This document shows, one piece after another, positions 1 through 8,169 of a stretch of DNA of 64,000 nucleotides. The stretch spans positions 558,001 through 622,000 of the forward strand of contig NZ_FUZZ01000003.1 of the NCBI RefSeq assembly GCF_900168065.1, read 5' to 3'. How positions within the stretch are numbered: the first letter of the stretch is position 1; every line of letters begins with the position of its first letter. This stretch comes from Chitinophaga ginsengisegetis (GTDB lineage Bacteria; Bacteroidota; Bacteroidia; Chitinophagales; Chitinophagaceae). Below the pieces are notes generated by a model. That model ran no database searches, was not told where the DNA came from, and saw only the letters and a list, made by a program, of their open reading frames with translations. Made by a program: the position numbers and the translations under genes.

Positions 1-329
1 TAAGACCGGAAGCAAGAAACAGCTATGCCCTGGCACATGAACAGCTTCATTTCGATATTACCCGCCTGGTAGTGGAACGGTTTAAGCAGAAGCTCCGGCA
101 AACCGCGTTAAACCGCGATGACTACGATAGTATCATACAATATCAGTACCTTCAGTCTTTCCGGGAAATGAACCGCCTCCAATACCGTTTCGACCAGGAA
201 ACCCACCACGGACTAAACGCCGTGGAACAGATCCGCTGGCGGGATAGAGTAAATGTAGGACTGAAAAATAACGGGGTGCTTCCGGAAGAACTGGGTATTG
301 AAGGCATTAACTTTACCCCCATACAATAA
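1..329 (+). CDS. DUF922-like secreted zinc protease, C-terminal part
   Basis: The frame is open from base 3 with no start inside the window, so only the last 108 residues are seen. The fragment contains H-E-Q-L-H-F-D (bases 36-56), an HExxH zinc-protease motif followed by the F-D seen in DUF922 proteins, and then a charged helical tail rich in Q, R and Y. A GTG at 72 could be read as a start, but it would remove the HExxH motif, so the gene almost certainly begins upstream. It ends 31 bases before the S41 protease gene on the same strand, so the two could be co-transcribed. The family call rests on the HEQLHFD context only; the activity is inferred. Confidence 0.6.
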   Translation, partial: RPEARNSYALAHEQLHFDITRLVVERFKQKLRQTALNRDDYDSIIQYQYLQSFREMNRLQYRFDQETHHGLNAVEQIRWRDRVNVGLKNNGVLPEELGIEGINFTPIQ

Positions 330-360
330 CAACCCGTTTTAACGTTTATTCATAGCGGTT

Positions 361-1824
361 ATGCAGCATAAAAAAGGATCTATGCAACCAAATAATTTCT
401 ACCATTCACTGCTCACTGGCTTAGCGCTCATTTTTTTGATGTCTGCCTGTAATAAAAAAGATAGTAACACTCCACGAAACCGGGGAGATAACGGCGTAAC
501 CGGCTCCGTCAACGACAGCGTCTTTTTTATCGCAAAAGATATTTACCTCTGGAACGATGTGCTGCCCGACTCTGCAACGTTCAAGCCCAATCAATATGCA
601 AACCCGATCGTGTTGTTTAATGCACTGAGAACTTATAAAAAAGATGCTTCCGGCAATAACCTCGACAGGTACAGCTTTGTAGATAATGGCGGCACGTCCA
701 GGGCCCTGCAGCAAGGAATTGCGGGCGATATGGGATTTGAAGTCGGTTATCAAACAGATTCAACCTTATTTGTGGTATACGCATATCCCGGCTCTCCGGC
801 CGACAAAGCCGGCATCAAAAGAGGTTGGGAATTAATTGCCGTAAATGAGGTTACCCGCTTCAGAAATGATGATGCAACAAATGATATGCTGAATGCTGCC
901 TTCGGCAGCGCCAGCACCTCCTGGAGTTTCCGCAAACCAGACAACACTACCCAACAGTATAATTTAAGCCGTGTAGATTATAAGTTAAACCCTATTCTTT
1001 ATTCTCATTTATATGACTTCAACGGCAATAAAATCGGCTACTTTGTCTTTAATAACTTTGTAGCATTATCTGATGTTAAAGCGCAGATCGACTCAACTTT
1101 CGATGCTTATACAAAGGCTGGCGTAAAGCAGGTGATCATCGATCTGCGGTATAACGGCGGTGGGCTCATTGAAACGGCAGAATATCTTGCCAACATACTG
1201 GTACCTGCGGCCAAAACCAATACCACCATGTATTCCCAGTATTTCAATAATAACGTGAATACCAATAATTACGGCCCCTATTTCAAATACATGAAGGCCG
1301 TACCTTATTACCCCAGCGTAAACTGGTCGGATATCTTCTACAGCGAAGCCACCACTTATAAAACAGCGAAGTTCCAGAAAAGCGGCGCCCTTGCTTTAAA
1401 CAAGGTCACATTCCTCGGAACACGTAACACCGTATCTGCCAGCGAACTGCTGTACAATGTGCTGAAACCGGTGATGACTACCAAGCTGGTAGGAAGTAAC
1501 ACTTATGGCAAACCGGTTGGTTTTATCAACATCTCTTTTGGTAAATACGATATGTATGCGGTAAACTTCCAGACAAAAAATTCGGCTAACGAAGGCGATT
1601 ATTTCAGCGGCCTTCCGGCGGATATAAAGGTAACTGATAACTTTTCTCTCGACTGGGGCTCCCTTAGTGATCCGTTGTTACGCGCTGCACTTACTGATAT
1701 GGGTGTTGATGCCGGTTCACTGGGCCGCACTGCAAAATTAAACGGAAACAGGCTGGCTGTAACACCCGCCAACAGGCTGGAATCCACTAAATTCAAAGGG
1801 ATGATACAAACCATCCGGCAATAA
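361..1824 (+). CDS. S41 family (C-terminal processing) peptidase lipoprotein
   Basis: This 487-residue protein begins with a type II signal peptide ending in L-M-S-A-C (Cys30), so it should be a lipoprotein facing the periplasm or outer membrane. A PDZ-like segment follows (about residues 115-200, with G-S-P-A-D-K-A-G-I), then the S41 protease core. Ser359 in V-S-A-S-E-L fits the nucleophile and Lys384 lies exactly 25 residues later, the spacing of the Ser/Lys dyad in Prc/CtpA. D-L-R-Y-N-G-G-G (about residue 260) is the other family signature. Family members cleave peptide chains near their C termini. The start could also be the ATG at 382. A hairpin terminator follows directly. The specific substrate is unknown. 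Confidence 0.9.
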   Translation: MQHKKGSMQPNNFYHSLLTGLALIFLMSACNKKDSNTPRNRGDNGVTGSVNDSVFFIAKDIYLWNDVLPDSATFKPNQYANPIVLFNALRTYKKDASGNNLDRYSFVDNGGTSRALQQGIAGDMGFEVGYQTDSTLFVVYAYPGSPADKAGIKRGWELIAVNEVTRFRNDDATNDMLNAAFGSASTSWSFRKPDNTTQQYNLSRVDYKLNPILYSHLYDFNGNKIGYFVFNNFVALSDVKAQIDSTFDAYTKAGVKQVIIDLRYNGGGLIETAEYLANILVPAAKTNTTMYSQYFNNNVNTNNYGPYFKYMKAVPYYPSVNWSDIFYSEATTYKTAKFQKSGALALNKVTFLGTRNTVSASELLYNVLKPVMTTKLVGSNTYGKPVGFINISFGKYDMYAVNFQTKNSANEGDYFSGLPADIKVTDNFSLDWGSLSDPLLRAALTDMGVDAGSLGRTAKLNGNRLAVTPANRLESTKFKGMIQTIRQ

Positions 1825-1831
1825 TATTTAC

Positions 1832-1867
1832 GGCCGGTAGTTCGGAAAAAGCTACCGGCCTTCTTCT
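1832..1867 (+). terminator. Rho-independent terminator after the S41 peptidase gene
   Basis: GGCCGGTAG (1832-1840) pairs perfectly with CTACCGGCC (1852-1860) over an 11-base loop and is followed by a pyrimidine-rich run. It lies between two convergent genes and may slow readthrough from both sides. Confidence 0.75.
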
Positions 1868-2806
1868 CTACATTGTTTTCGCACCGCTGTATTTGTTCTC
1901 CGGCATATCGCTGTCCAGCTTCTTTACTACTTCCAGCACTGCCTGTACCGCCCTGTAATAGAAAGAATGATTAATGCGGGAATATTCATCGGAAAGACGA
2001 TGGTAATCGGGGTGATCTTCCACGCCAAAGTACAGGAACGGGATCTTCTGTTTAAAAAATTCATACTGATCGCTCTGCTTCGTCCAGTCGTCTGTACCGC
2101 TTTCCGGTTTATCATGGCCGGCGATCAGCTTCACGCTGCTGCGGGCAGCCACATCATCTATATACTTCTTCAGATCAGGAAACTGGAATGTGCCACATAC
2201 ATACAGTTCGTTTTTGTTGTTATGGGCAATCATATCCATGTTAATATTCTGCCGGATCTGTGTAAGCGGTACCGGTGGCTGTGCTACAAAGGCTTTAGCA
2301 CCCTGCAGCCCTTCTTCTTCTCCATCAAAAGCGGCAAAAATGAGGGTATAACGGGGCGGGTGCTGCTTAAAATAAGTGGCCATAGCCAGTAATCCACCGA
2401 TGCCGGAAGCATTGTCATCTGCACCGTTATATACAGTGTCTGCACCATTGGCTTTAGCGGTAATACCAAGATGATCATAATGGGCAGAAATAACAATCAC
2501 TGTGCTCAGCTTACCGGGGATATAGCCGTACAGGTTAGTACCCATAATTTTTTTATCTCCTTCCTGGAAATAGAAAGGATATTCGTAGGTATCGTGATAA
2601 GCGGATAAACCTATTTTTTTGAAGCGGTCGAGGAGATAGAACTGGGCCATACGGCTGCCGCGGGAGCCGGTTTTCCGGCCTTCCATTTTATCCGCTGATA
2701 ACGTTTTAACATCCTTCATCAATTGCGTTGAATCAACAGAAGTTTGCGCCATCACAGGCAGCGCAAAAAGCAGGCAAAAGCTGTAACAAAGCCATTTCAT
2801 AAACAT
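1868..2806 (-). CDS. M28 family zinc aminopeptidase, exported
   Basis: The protein has 312 residues and a clear Sec signal peptide ending in V-M-A-Q. The M28 metal-ligand motifs occur in order: S-A-H-Y-D-H-L-G, N-G-A-D-D-N-A-S-G, D-G-E-E-E-G-L-Q-G (catalytic Glu and metal Glu), N-M-D-M-I-A, and a late H-P-D-Y-H-R. These are the five metal-ligand positions of a two-zinc co-catalytic site, so the enzyme should release N-terminal residues from peptides in the periplasm. It is convergent with the S41 peptidase and 38 bases downstream of feoB on the same strand, so it could be read from the feoB promoter. The exact peptide specificity is not visible. Confidence 0.9.
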   Translation of the reverse strand: MFMKWLCYSFCLLFALPVMAQTSVDSTQLMKDVKTLSADKMEGRKTGSRGSRMAQFYLLDRFKKIGLSAYHDTYEYPFYFQEGDKKIMGTNLYGYIPGKLSTVIVISAHYDHLGITAKANGADTVYNGADDNASGIGGLLAMATYFKQHPPRYTLIFAAFDGEEEGLQGAKAFVAQPPVPLTQIRQNINMDMIAHNNKNELYVCGTFQFPDLKKYIDDVAARSSVKLIAGHDKPESGTDDWTKQSDQYEFFKQKIPFLYFGVEDHPDYHRLSDEYSRINHSFYYRAVQAVLEVVKKLDSDMPENKYSGAKTM

Positions 2807-2844
2807 TGCATTTATGGTTAACTATACCTGCAATGTACATGATA

Positions 2845-4977
2845 TTATTTGAAGATATTAAAGATGATCAAACTGCATACATAGGCCAGCGCGGTCATAT
2901 AAACAAGCTGTATCAGCGGGTATTTCCATGATTTTGTTTCACGTTTTACAATGGCCATCGTACTCATACACTGCATAGCGAATGCATAAAAAATCATTAA
3001 GGACAACCCGGAAGCCAGCGTGTATACCGGTGCCCCATCAGGCCAGGTAGCCGACGACAGTTTTTCCCGGAGGGTGGCGTTATTATTATCAGGATCTTCT
3101 CCCACACTATAAAGGGTAGCCATAGTACCCACAAATACTTCACGGGCGGCAAAAGAGGTGATCAGTGCAATACCTATTTTCCAGTCAAAGCCCAGCGGAC
3201 GAATGGCCGGCTCAATTGCGTGACCAAGCACTCCCGCATAGGAGTTGGATAATTTGGCAGATTGAAATTCTTTATTGAGCACTGCAGCTTCGGGCGATTC
3301 TGCCGGCACTTTCGCCAGGAGTTGTTCATATTTTGCATGTACCGGCTCCATTCTGCTGGCGGGGCCATAAGAGGCCAGGAACCAAAGGATCACAGATATT
3401 ACCACAATCACTTTACCTGCATCTTTCACAAATATTTTCGCTTTCTCCACCATCGTAGTTCCCACGTTGGCCCAACGCGGGGAGCGGTAAACCGGCAATT
3501 CCATGATGAAGTAGCTCTTTTCCTTAATGCGCACAAACAGTTTCATGATGGCCGCAATAAAGATAGCCATGAAGAAGCCCAACAGGTAAAGCCCCATCAT
3601 GATCAGTCCCTGCAAACCGAGTATGCCAAAGATCCGTTTGTCGGGGATGATCAGCGCAATCATCATAGTATAAATAGGCAACCTTGCAGAACAACTCATT
3701 AAAGGCGTGACCATGATCGTGATAAGCCGTTCTTTTTTATTCTCGATGGTACGGGTAGCCATGATAGCAGGTACGGCGCAGGCTACTCCGCTGATCAAGG
3801 GCATCACAGATTTTCCGTTTAATCCAACCTGCCGCATCAGGCGGTCGGTCAGAAAACTGATACGGGCCATATAGCCGGTATCTTCCAGTATCGTGATCAA
3901 CCCAAACAGGATCATGATCTGGGGGATAAACACGGCAAAGCCGCTGATACCGGCAACGATTCCGTTGATGAAGAAGTCGGTGACTTTATTATCGGGCAGG
4001 GTACTGCTCAGCCATCCGCTCAGCGCCCCAAAGCCGCCTTCGATCCAATCCATCGGGTAAGAGGCCAGCCAGAAAATGCTTTGGAACAGGAGGAACATCA
4101 CCACCAGTAAAATCACGTATCCCCAGAAGCGGTGCAGCAGGAGGTCGTCTATTTTTTCAGACCGCAATTGCTTCTGCAGTGGATCGTTTTCCACTACGGT
4201 GGCTTTCATGATATGTTTGATCCGGCTATACCGCTGCATGATCTCCTCGGCCTGAATCTTTGTTTTATTAAACTGGTGTTTTTCCAGCGAGCTGTGGATG
4301 ACCTTTTTCTGTGCTTTGTCTACAAAAGGAAGGTCGTCTACGTTAACGGCTATATGTAAGGCGCCATAGTCACTTTTCACCGGTACTGTTTTACGTACCT
4401 CATCAATCACGTCTTTGGCCAGTGCATTGTTGTTAATAAAATCCCTCGGTGGCGTGCTGTAATGGGAGCGCATCGCCAGATCTATTACTTTCTTGATTTC
4501 CGTAACGCCTTTGTTCTTTCTTGGATTGATGGATACTACGGGCACGCCCAGTTCTCTTTCTAATCCATCGAGGTCTATCTCCACTCCTTTCCTGCGGGCA
4601 ATGTCCATCATGGTGAGGGCAATGATGACCGGGATTTTGAGATCTATGATCTGGGAACAGAATAATAAGTTGCGTTTTAGGTTGGAGGCATCCGCTACAA
4701 TGATCACGAGACGGGGAGAGTCTTCATTTTGCTGGTTGATCAGCACGTCATAGGTAACATATTCATCGGCGCTTTTCGGGTACAGGCTGTAAGTTCCCGG
4801 CAGGTCGATAATATTGGCGGTTACGCCGGATACTATCTGAGCTATCCCGGTTTTTTTATCTACCGTTACACCCGGAAAATTACCCACCTTCTGGTTTAAG
4901 CCGGTGAGCGCATTAAAAAGGGAACTTTTACCACTATTCGGATTACCTACCAGCGCGATGTTTATGGGTGCCTGCAT
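2845..4977 (-). CDS. feoB: Ferrous iron transport protein B
   Basis: This 710-residue inner-membrane Fe(II) transporter has an N-terminal G domain with the P-loop G-N-P-N-S-G-K-S-S, the switch segment G-N-F-P-G-V-T-V and D-L-P-G-T-Y-S-L. A helical linker domain and the polytopic membrane region follow, with the two gate motifs containing C-A-V-P-A and S-C-S-A-R-L-P. The G4 motif, normally N-x-x-D in this position, reads L-T-M-M-D, so the guanine-specifying Asn is replaced by Thr. FeoA is not adjacent; a FeoA gene lies 33 kb away. A TAACTTTG element on the minus strand (5020-5027) fits a Bacteroidota -7 box, though no good TTG partner lies upstream of it. Confidence 0.96.
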   Translation of the reverse strand: MQAPINIALVGNPNSGKSSLFNALTGLNQKVGNFPGVTVDKKTGIAQIVSGVTANIIDLPGTYSLYPKSADEYVTYDVLINQQNEDSPRLVIIVADASNLKRNLLFCSQIIDLKIPVIIALTMMDIARRKGVEIDLDGLERELGVPVVSINPRKNKGVTEIKKVIDLAMRSHYSTPPRDFINNNALAKDVIDEVRKTVPVKSDYGALHIAVNVDDLPFVDKAQKKVIHSSLEKHQFNKTKIQAEEIMQRYSRIKHIMKATVVENDPLQKQLRSEKIDDLLLHRFWGYVILLVVMFLLFQSIFWLASYPMDWIEGGFGALSGWLSSTLPDNKVTDFFINGIVAGISGFAVFIPQIMILFGLITILEDTGYMARISFLTDRLMRQVGLNGKSVMPLISGVACAVPAIMATRTIENKKERLITIMVTPLMSCSARLPIYTMMIALIIPDKRIFGILGLQGLIMMGLYLLGFFMAIFIAAIMKLFVRIKEKSYFIMELPVYRSPRWANVGTTMVEKAKIFVKDAGKVIVVISVILWFLASYGPASRMEPVHAKYEQLLAKVPAESPEAAVLNKEFQSAKLSNSYAGVLGHAIEPAIRPLGFDWKIGIALITSFAAREVFVGTMATLYSVGEDPDNNNATLREKLSSATWPDGAPVYTLASGLSLMIFYAFAMQCMSTMAIVKRETKSWKYPLIQLVYMTALAYVCSLIIFNIFK

Positions 4978-5087
4978 TCCTTATCTTATCCTATTTATTA
5001 ATATTAATTGCTGAAGATGCAAAGTTAAACATTAATCGGTCGGTGGAATGATCCGATCGGGAAAATCTCAGAAAGGTAATCTGCTGG

Positions 5088-5131
5088 AAAAGATAAAGCG
5101 AAAACAAGGGCTTGTTTTCGCTTTATCTTTT
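5088..5131. terminator. Long perfect hairpin between the PspC gene and feoB
   Basis: Two 21-base arms (5088-5108 and 5111-5131) are perfectly complementary around a two-base gap. The element follows the stop of the PspC-domain gene on the minus strand, and both flanks are A/T-rich. It most likely ends the padR-pspC transcript and separates it from feoB. Confidence 0.75.
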
Positions 5132-5154
5132 TAAAAATTAATTATTTATATAGA

Positions 5155-6912
5155 TTAACTGTGAAACATGTTAATGAGGGAGTAAGCCAGGAAAGATACA
5201 TCCCCTTCAATGGGCTGGTTCTTTTTTACCGCTTTCACTGCGTTTTCAGCGGCTGGTCCCTTGTAACGGTAGCCTTCATTGGAAGAGTCGGTATTCGCCT
5301 TTTCCGGAGCTGGTTTCTTTTCGTTGATGTCGTCGGTACCATCGGGGGTCATTTTCAGGTTCAATGGTCCGGGCTGGTCATTGTCGAAATCGTTATCCCA
5401 GTCGCCATCGTCACTCCGGTCGTACCGGCTGAAGTCATAGTTACGGTATACTTCCCTGTCTATTTCAATATTCTTTCCTACCGGTACTTTAATGGTTACA
5501 GTAACACGCTGGCCGCGGTATTTGGAGTGCGGCGGCAGGGAAAACCCTTCCGGCAGGTACAGTACAGAGTCCTGTTGGTTCAGGTGGAACGCTATATCAT
5601 GAGCCAGCATTTTTGCCTGTTGAACAGTACGGCCCCTGGAAAAGCGGGATACATCTACAGAAAAACTGTCGGTCAGGCTTTTTTCAACCCGTATCCGGAT
5701 GTAGTTAATCAACACGGTATCATCTGCGATCAGTAAGTGATCGTCAAAGAAGCTGATGTCATCGCCATTGATTTCAGACAGGATACCGGGTGTTCTTTTC
5801 AGTATCAGCTTACCTTTCGATGGCTGTTGAATAGCTATTGCTTCCGTTTCAGTTGCCGGTCTTCTGAAATCTTTTACAAAAGATATAGCAATGATGGCGG
5901 CGAAAGTCAGTCCGAGTAGCCAGAGGAAGGTTAAGGTATAACCTGCATAGCGGTTGCCTTCTTTTACGCCGGTGAGTTTACGGATGATGAATATAACCAG
6001 CGCAACAATCGGGATGCCTATGAGCAATCCAACTGCAGGCCACAACAATGCGCTTTGCACCGGGGCGCCGAGTAACAGATCCTTGATGGGAAAAAGGGCC
6101 GCGGAAGTGGCTGCAATGGCTATTCCTGCCACTATCAGGCAGATCAGCATCACTACAGCGAAGAAGTAAAAGAACCCTTTGGTAACAGCTACCAACACTT
6201 TACCTAATCCACTTGCCAGGCTCACAAAAAAGCGTTCGATATCGCTACCTACCTGCTTGCCGCGGCCCTGAGAAAAATTTCGGATATCATCTCCTACATT
6301 TTTCACCTGGCCTTTCATATGATTTAATTCCTCCTGGATGGTAGATTTGATGGTGTTCAGATCCACCTTCTCTCCTCTCATTTCCAGCTTCTCCGCTGCC
6401 GTGTCGGCAGACGGAGTAGCTATCCAGAGGATGAAGTATACAAGGATACCGGTACCGAAGCCCCCAATCGCCAACAGGGCGAATATGATACGGAAGATCA
6501 CCGGATCGATGTTGAAGTAAGCGCCTAAACCGCTACATACGCCACTCAGCACTTTATTTTCCGGATCGCGGTACAGGCGTTTGCGTGGGCGGGGAATATA
6601 TCCTGCAAAGGGATCGTCTTCTTTTTGCTGTTGGGTGCTTTCACCGGCAGCATCGTCGAACTGCTCAGGCGTACCCATAGAGGCTTTCACCGCAATCACA
6701 TCTTCATCAGTAATACAATGAGCGCCCTTTTTCAATTTATCCTGGAATATTTCAGCAATGCGGCTTTCAATATCAGACACGATTTCATCCCCGCCTTCCT
6801 CTTTCGAGAAATACTTCTTCAGGCTCCCGAGATACTGGTTCAGTATCTCATACGCGCTATCCTCGATGGGGATAAGGCGGCCCGAAAGGTTTATGTTGAT
6901 TATCTTTTTCAT
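5155..6912 (-). CDS. PspC domain membrane protein
   Basis: The 585-residue protein has a soluble N-terminal segment of about 100 residues and then a PspC domain (about residues 108-170) beginning K-R-L-Y-R-D-P and containing G-V-C-S-G-L-G-A-Y-F. Three more hydrophobic segments follow, and the C-terminal half is extracytoplasmic, beta-rich and very acidic near the end (a D-N-D-F-D-N-D patch). PspC proteins take part in envelope-stress signalling in other bacteria. Larger versions like this one, paired with a small PadR regulator, are common in Bacteroidota. The padR gene lies 35 bases upstream on the same strand, so the two form an operon. The molecular role of this version is not established. 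Confidence 0.85.
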   Translation of the reverse strand: MKKIININLSGRLIPIEDSAYEILNQYLGSLKKYFSKEEGGDEIVSDIESRIAEIFQDKLKKGAHCITDEDVIAVKASMGTPEQFDDAAGESTQQQKEDDPFAGYIPRPRKRLYRDPENKVLSGVCSGLGAYFNIDPVIFRIIFALLAIGGFGTGILVYFILWIATPSADTAAEKLEMRGEKVDLNTIKSTIQEELNHMKGQVKNVGDDIRNFSQGRGKQVGSDIERFFVSLASGLGKVLVAVTKGFFYFFAVVMLICLIVAGIAIAATSAALFPIKDLLLGAPVQSALLWPAVGLLIGIPIVALVIFIIRKLTGVKEGNRYAGYTLTFLWLLGLTFAAIIAISFVKDFRRPATETEAIAIQQPSKGKLILKRTPGILSEINGDDISFFDDHLLIADDTVLINYIRIRVEKSLTDSFSVDVSRFSRGRTVQQAKMLAHDIAFHLNQQDSVLYLPEGFSLPPHSKYRGQRVTVTIKVPVGKNIEIDREVYRNYDFSRYDRSDDGDWDNDFDNDQPGPLNLKMTPDGTDDINEKKPAPEKANTDSSNEGYRYKGPAAENAVKAVKKNQPIEGDVSFLAYSLINMFHS

Positions 6913-6947
6913 TACCAGTTGATTTTAGGTTTTAGGTTAGTCTTCCT

Positions 6948-7286
6948 TTACAGGGGTGTACTGTTTTGTGTTAATTGATGCACGGCATTAGCCAGTTCGT
7001 TCCAGGTGCTTTCCAGTTCTTTATAAAAGGTTTCCCCTTTATCTGTCATGGAAAAATATTTCCGTGGGGGACCTGAGCTGCTTTCAACCCAACGGTAAGT
7101 GAGCAATTCCGCATTTTTCAACCTTGTTAATAAAGGATAAAGAGTGCCCTCCAGGATATCCAGCTTTGCTTCCTTCATCTTTTCGATGATGTCTGAAGGG
7201 TAAGCTTCTCCTTGCTTAATGACGGACAATATGCAAAACTCCAGCACTCCCTTCCTCATCTGCGATTGTGTGTTATCAATGTTCAT
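6948..7286 (-). CDS. PadR family transcriptional regulator
   Basis: This is a 112-residue winged-helix repressor with the PadR signature: M-R-K-G-V-L-E-F-C-I-L near the N terminus, E-G-T-L-Y-P-L-L-T-R-L-K in the recognition region and P-P-R-K-Y-F in the wing. It is the short form of the family with only a brief C-terminal dimer helix. It is the first gene of a two-gene operon with the PspC membrane protein and has a strong Bacteroidota-type promoter 87 bases upstream. PadR proteins often repress their own operon, so it probably controls the PspC gene; the inducer is unknown. Confidence 0.92.
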   Translation of the reverse strand: MNIDNTQSQMRKGVLEFCILSVIKQGEAYPSDIIEKMKEAKLDILEGTLYPLLTRLKNAELLTYRWVESSSGPPRKYFSMTDKGETFYKELESTWNELANAVHQLTQNSTPL

Positions 7287-7372
7287 GGCAAGTGAGCTTT
7301 AATTTTTTTTCTAATGGTGGTTTCTGATCAGTTATTAAAGTATTTGATAGCTATTCTTTCAACTTTACGATA

Positions 7373-7402
7373 CAAAAATAGGAAACTTTTACTACTATGC
7401 AA
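7373..7402 (-). promoter_or_regulatory. Bacteroidota-type promoter for padR-pspC
   Basis: Read on the minus strand, TTG (7400-7402) is followed by exactly 19 bases and then TATTTTTG (7373-7380). This matches the primary sigma factor consensus of the phylum (TTG, N19-21, TAnnTTTG). Transcription would start near 7366, leaving a leader of about 80 bases before padR. Confidence 0.75.
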
Positions 7403-7667
7403 TACACAATACCATAGAAAGCAAAATAACTTGTTTAGAACGTTACCCGGTAAAGCCTATAAAATCCAATACAGATGCGCTTCTTCCGGAAAAAAACAGT
7501 TATAACGGATGTGACAGGATAATGATGACCGGTTTTGAGCCATGATAAACGGAAAACTACAGCCGGCATGGCCTTTTTATGTTAAAGTCCTTTAACATTT
7601 TTTTAATTGGGAATATTTACCATTTATGGTTATCCTCTATTACATTTGCATTAAGCGTATTATACAC

Positions 7668-7961
7668 ATGAAGAAATTAATCGGCATATTCCTCCTGGCA
7701 CTGATGGTGTCACAATTGCTTCCAATCAAGGAAGTAGGGAAGCTGCTGTTTAATAATCAGATTGTGGAAGAACACCCGGTTGATTGTGGTGGCGATCATA
7801 TAAAGATTGCAAAAGAGCTGAAATTCTGTAAACAGTTTGATGAAATTCAGTTTAATCCATTGCTCATTCTTGGTATTTTACAATATCATTTAATGGAAGA
7901 TATTCCCAGCAACCCTGCTCAGGAAATACATGCCCCTCCTCCCAATATGCACATCGCATAA
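7668..7961 (+). CDS. Small exported protein of unknown function
   Basis: The protein has 97 residues. I do not recognise the family. The start at 7668 (M-K-K-L-I-G-I-F) is chosen over the upstream in-frame ATG at 7626 because it begins a proper Lys-Lys plus hydrophobic signal sequence, and because TACATTTG (7641-7648) fits a -7 promoter box just upstream. The mature part has two Cys residues (in V-D-C-G-G and K-F-C-K), several His, and a proline-rich C terminus. The hydrophobic stretch could also be a signal anchor. It lies upstream of the SulP gene on the same strand, but a palindrome and about 200 bases separate them. Confidence 0.65.
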   Translation: MKKLIGIFLLALMVSQLLPIKEVGKLLFNNQIVEEHPVDCGGDHIKIAKELKFCKQFDEIQFNPLLILGILQYHLMEDIPSNPAQEIHAPPPNMHIA

Positions 7962-7973
7962 TTTCGTTTTGCA

Positions 7974-7987
7974 GTTGTAATTACAAC
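7974..7987. promoter_or_regulatory. Perfect 14-bp palindrome GTTGTAATTACAAC
   Basis: The palindrome is perfect and lies 13 bases after the small exported protein, followed by GCTGTTTTTTC. It could be the stem of a weak terminator for that gene or an operator for the SulP gene; its two-fold symmetry without a loop favours protein binding. The function is not resolved. Confidence 0.35.
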
Positions 7988-8169
7988 AGCTGTTTTTTCT
8001 ATTTATTTATTACTGATTTTTTCAAACACTGCCCGGGCTACGTGTATCCATTAAGGCGATATCCGTATTTAAGCCGTTAACGGGAGTACTATTCTATCAT
8101 TGTAGCTTCCACGGTTGCAGCATTGGCTGCTATCCGGAAGTGCGATCCCTCAACGGAAAAGCAAATTTT

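Noticed and set aside
7314..7505. 63-codon plus-strand frame upstream of the small exported protein
   Set aside because: It covers the padR promoter on the other strand and has no recognisable features.
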